Shown in pieces: positions 5,590 to 6,595 of a stretch of DNA of 6,595 nucleotides. The translations under genes and the position numbers were made by a program. The stretch comes from an uncultured Clostridia bacterium (GTDB lineage Bacteria; Bacillota; Clostridia; Oscillospirales; Oscillospiraceae): NCBI GenBank assembly GCA_946006895.1, contig CAMFZO010000084.1, positions 1 through 6,595 on the forward strand, written 5' to 3'. A model generated the notes under the pieces. It ran no database searches, had not been told where the DNA came from, and worked only from the letters and a program-made list of their open reading frames with translations. Position 1 is the first letter of the stretch. Each line of letters begins with the position of its first letter.

Positions 5590-6389
5590 GACGTTTTTTC
5601 CTGCTGCGCAAATAACTCGTCGATGGTCCCAAAGGTATAGCCCATGGCCTCCCATTTGGTCAGCAGCTCGTCAAGGATTTCCGCGTTGGTCTGGGACGTG
5701 CTGTGGAGCAGGACGACGGCACCGTCATGGATGCGGGGCAGCAGCTTGGCAAAGGCCTGCTCCTTTGTAGGCTGATCGTCTTTGAGCCAATCTACGTAGG
5801 CAAGGCTCCAGAAGACCGTACGGTAGCCCATGTCCTTCGCCATTTTCAGGTTTTCCTCGGAGTAGATGCCCTGGGGCGGTCGATAGTATTTTTCCATGAC
5901 CTTGCCGGTGACTTGAGTGTAGAGGTCCTCAAGAGACTCCAGCTCGCTGCGGAAGGTGGCCACATCGCTGATCTTGGACATATCCCAGTGGTGATAGGTG
6001 TGGTTTCCGACGATATGCCCATCTTCGATCATGCGCTTGACCAGTTCGGGATTTTTTTCGATATAATTGCCCACCAGGAAGAAAGCAGCCGGGGCGTTAT
6101 GGGCTTTCAGTGTGTCCAGGATCCTTTCCGTGCAGCCGTTTTCGTATCCTGCGTCGAAGGTCAGATAGATGACCTTTTTCGACGTGTCGCCCAGGTAGGC
6201 GGCGTTGTATTCCAGAAGCCGGTCATTGCTGGTGTTGCCGACGGACGGCTGGCCCTCCGTGGGGAAGCTCAGACCCCAGGAGCCGGAGGGAAGCGCCTCG
6301 TCCTTCTGACGGAAGCGGCCGAGAAGGATCGCGCCGATTAGAAGCAGAAGCAGCAGTATCACCAGCAGCCGCCGCAGTTTATGATTCAT
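5586..6389 (-). CDS. Membrane-anchored polysaccharide deacetylase of the PdaA (delta-lactam) type
   Basis: 267 residues from the chosen start. The NodB-fold domain spans about 72-262: YLTFDAGYEN (75-84), GNHTYHH (128-134, with H130 and H134 as metal ligands), the YYRPPQG motif (168-174), W194 and the LLHS motif (227-230). TFD-x-GYEN is the PdaA form; PdaA removes acetyl groups from N-acetylmuramic acid during spore cortex formation. Residue 80 is alanine, where classical deacetylases have a metal-binding aspartate. An N-terminal membrane anchor or uncleaved signal (RRLLVILLLLLLIGAILLG, 6-24) places the enzyme outside the membrane. The ATG at 6389 has GAGG eight bases upstream; the frame stays open to 6500 but that extension is charged, proline-rich and lacks a ribosome binding site. 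Its function is unlinked to the BMC genes, so it is probably a flanking housekeeping or sporulation gene. Confidence 0.9.
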   Translation of the reverse strand: MNHKLRRLLVILLLLLLIGAILLGRFRQKDEALPSGSWGLSFPTEGQPSVGNTSNDRLLEYNAAYLGDTSKKVIYLTFDAGYENGCTERILDTLKAHNAPAAFFLVGNYIEKNPELVKRMIEDGHIVGNHTYHHWDMSKISDVATFRSELESLEDLYTQVTGKVMEKYYRPPQGIYSEENLKMAKDMGYRTVFWSLAYVDWLKDDQPTKEQAFAKLLPRIHDGAVVLLHSTSQTNAEILDELLTKWEAMGYTFGTIDELFAQQEKTS

Positions 6390-6474
6390 TCCACTCACCT
6401 CGGTCAAGCATATGCGCTGCCGGGTGCCGGTATGTCCGCGCCGCGGACCGGGCGGCGGTTTTTCTTTCTCCCCT

Positions 6475-6503
6475 TTGTCACCATTTTCCGCCGCCGACAT
6501 AAC
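6475..6503 (+). promoter_or_regulatory. Possible promoter of the small + strand gene
   Basis: TTGTCA (6475-6480), 17 bases, then CATAAC (6498-6503). The -35 matches five of six and the -10 four of six. The expected start would fall at the inverted repeat at 6509-6525, just before the ribosome binding site. Confidence 0.4.
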
Positions 6504-6508
6504 ATGGA

Positions 6509-6525
6509 ATGAGCGTAGTGCTCAT
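6509..6525. repeat. Short inverted repeat between the divergent genes
   Basis: atgagc, five bases (gtagt), gctcat: a perfect six-base inverted repeat. It lies just upstream of the small + strand gene and could be a small 5' RNA hairpin or a regulator site. It includes one tgagcg half-site like those of the direct repeats, but inverted rather than repeated, so I do not count it as one of them. Confidence 0.4.
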
Positions 6526-6550
6526 AACAAAAAACGGGAGGTTCCTGACT

Positions 6551-6595
6551 ATGTGTAATAACGGTTTCGGTGGCTGCTGGTGGATCATCATCCTG
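6551..6595 (+). CDS. Start of a small Gly/Cys/Trp/Ile-rich protein, incomplete
   Basis: Fifteen codons are visible before the window ends: MCNNGFGGCWWIIIL. A strong Shine-Dalgarno sequence, GGGAGG, lies nine bases upstream. The composition, with a Cys/Gly/Asn head leading into a run of large hydrophobic residues, resembles short membrane proteins of Firmicutes such as the YjcZ-type sporulation proteins. That comparison rests on composition only. The gene is divergent from the deacetylase, with about 160 bases between the two start codons. Confidence 0.6.
   Translation, partial: MCNNGFGGCWWIIIL

Noticed and set aside
3678..5640. Long + strand open frames (3678-4628 and 4489-5640) across the alcohol dehydrogenase, control region and deoR
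   Set aside because: They run antisense through conserved genes, the terminator and the operators, and their translations show no family features.
6421..6465. GC-rich stretch followed by ttttt on the + strand, resembling a terminator
   Set aside because: No uninterrupted stem forms from the GC-rich part, and no + strand gene lies upstream for it to end.

Overview
The window is a GC-rich bacterial segment that looks like one end of a bacterial microcompartment (BMC) locus. It has Shine-Dalgarno-led genes, a PdaA-type peptidoglycan deacetylase and the start of a short Gly/Cys/Trp/Ile-rich protein like those near sporulation genes. Together with the GC content this suggests an anaerobic Firmicute, perhaps a GC-rich Clostridia/Oscillospiraceae-type gut organism. 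That placement is inferred from gene content only.

Layout, in the direction of transcription (minus strand, right to left). At the far right a small + strand gene starts at 6551 and runs off the window. Divergent from it is a membrane-anchored PdaA-like polysaccharide deacetylase (6389-5586). Next is a DeoR-family regulator (5517-4729) with its own promoter, closed by a strong intrinsic terminator (4709-4662). After a 240-base control region comes a tight operon: iron-dependent alcohol dehydrogenase (4487-3291), PduL phosphotransacylase (3298-2660), an unassigned flavoprotein-like protein (2580-1882), EutN/CcmL-type pentameric shell vertex protein (1891-1586), CoA-acylating aldehyde dehydrogenase of the EutE/PduP type (1576-173), and the start of a PduS/RnfC-like electron-transfer protein (169 to beyond the left edge).

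How the genes work together: this is the standard core of an aldehyde-processing BMC. The aldehyde dehydrogenase makes acyl-CoA and NADH from an aldehyde. The alcohol dehydrogenase recycles NADH by reducing a second aldehyde. PduL exchanges CoA for phosphate, and PduS probably handles further electron transfer. EutN caps the shell vertices. The hexameric shell proteins and the enzyme that produces the aldehyde are not in the window, so the starting substrate cannot be named. A DeoR-family regulator suggests a phosphorylated sugar or similar inducer (inference).

The most striking signal is non-coding. A 16-base direct repeat (two cgctca half-sites, 10 bases apart) occurs four times in the same orientation: before the BMC operon, at the deoR stop codon, inside deoR and before deoR. 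The two copies before genes end exactly 22 bases from their start codons and run into the ribosome binding site. They are very probably operators of the DeoR-type regulator and define its regulon.
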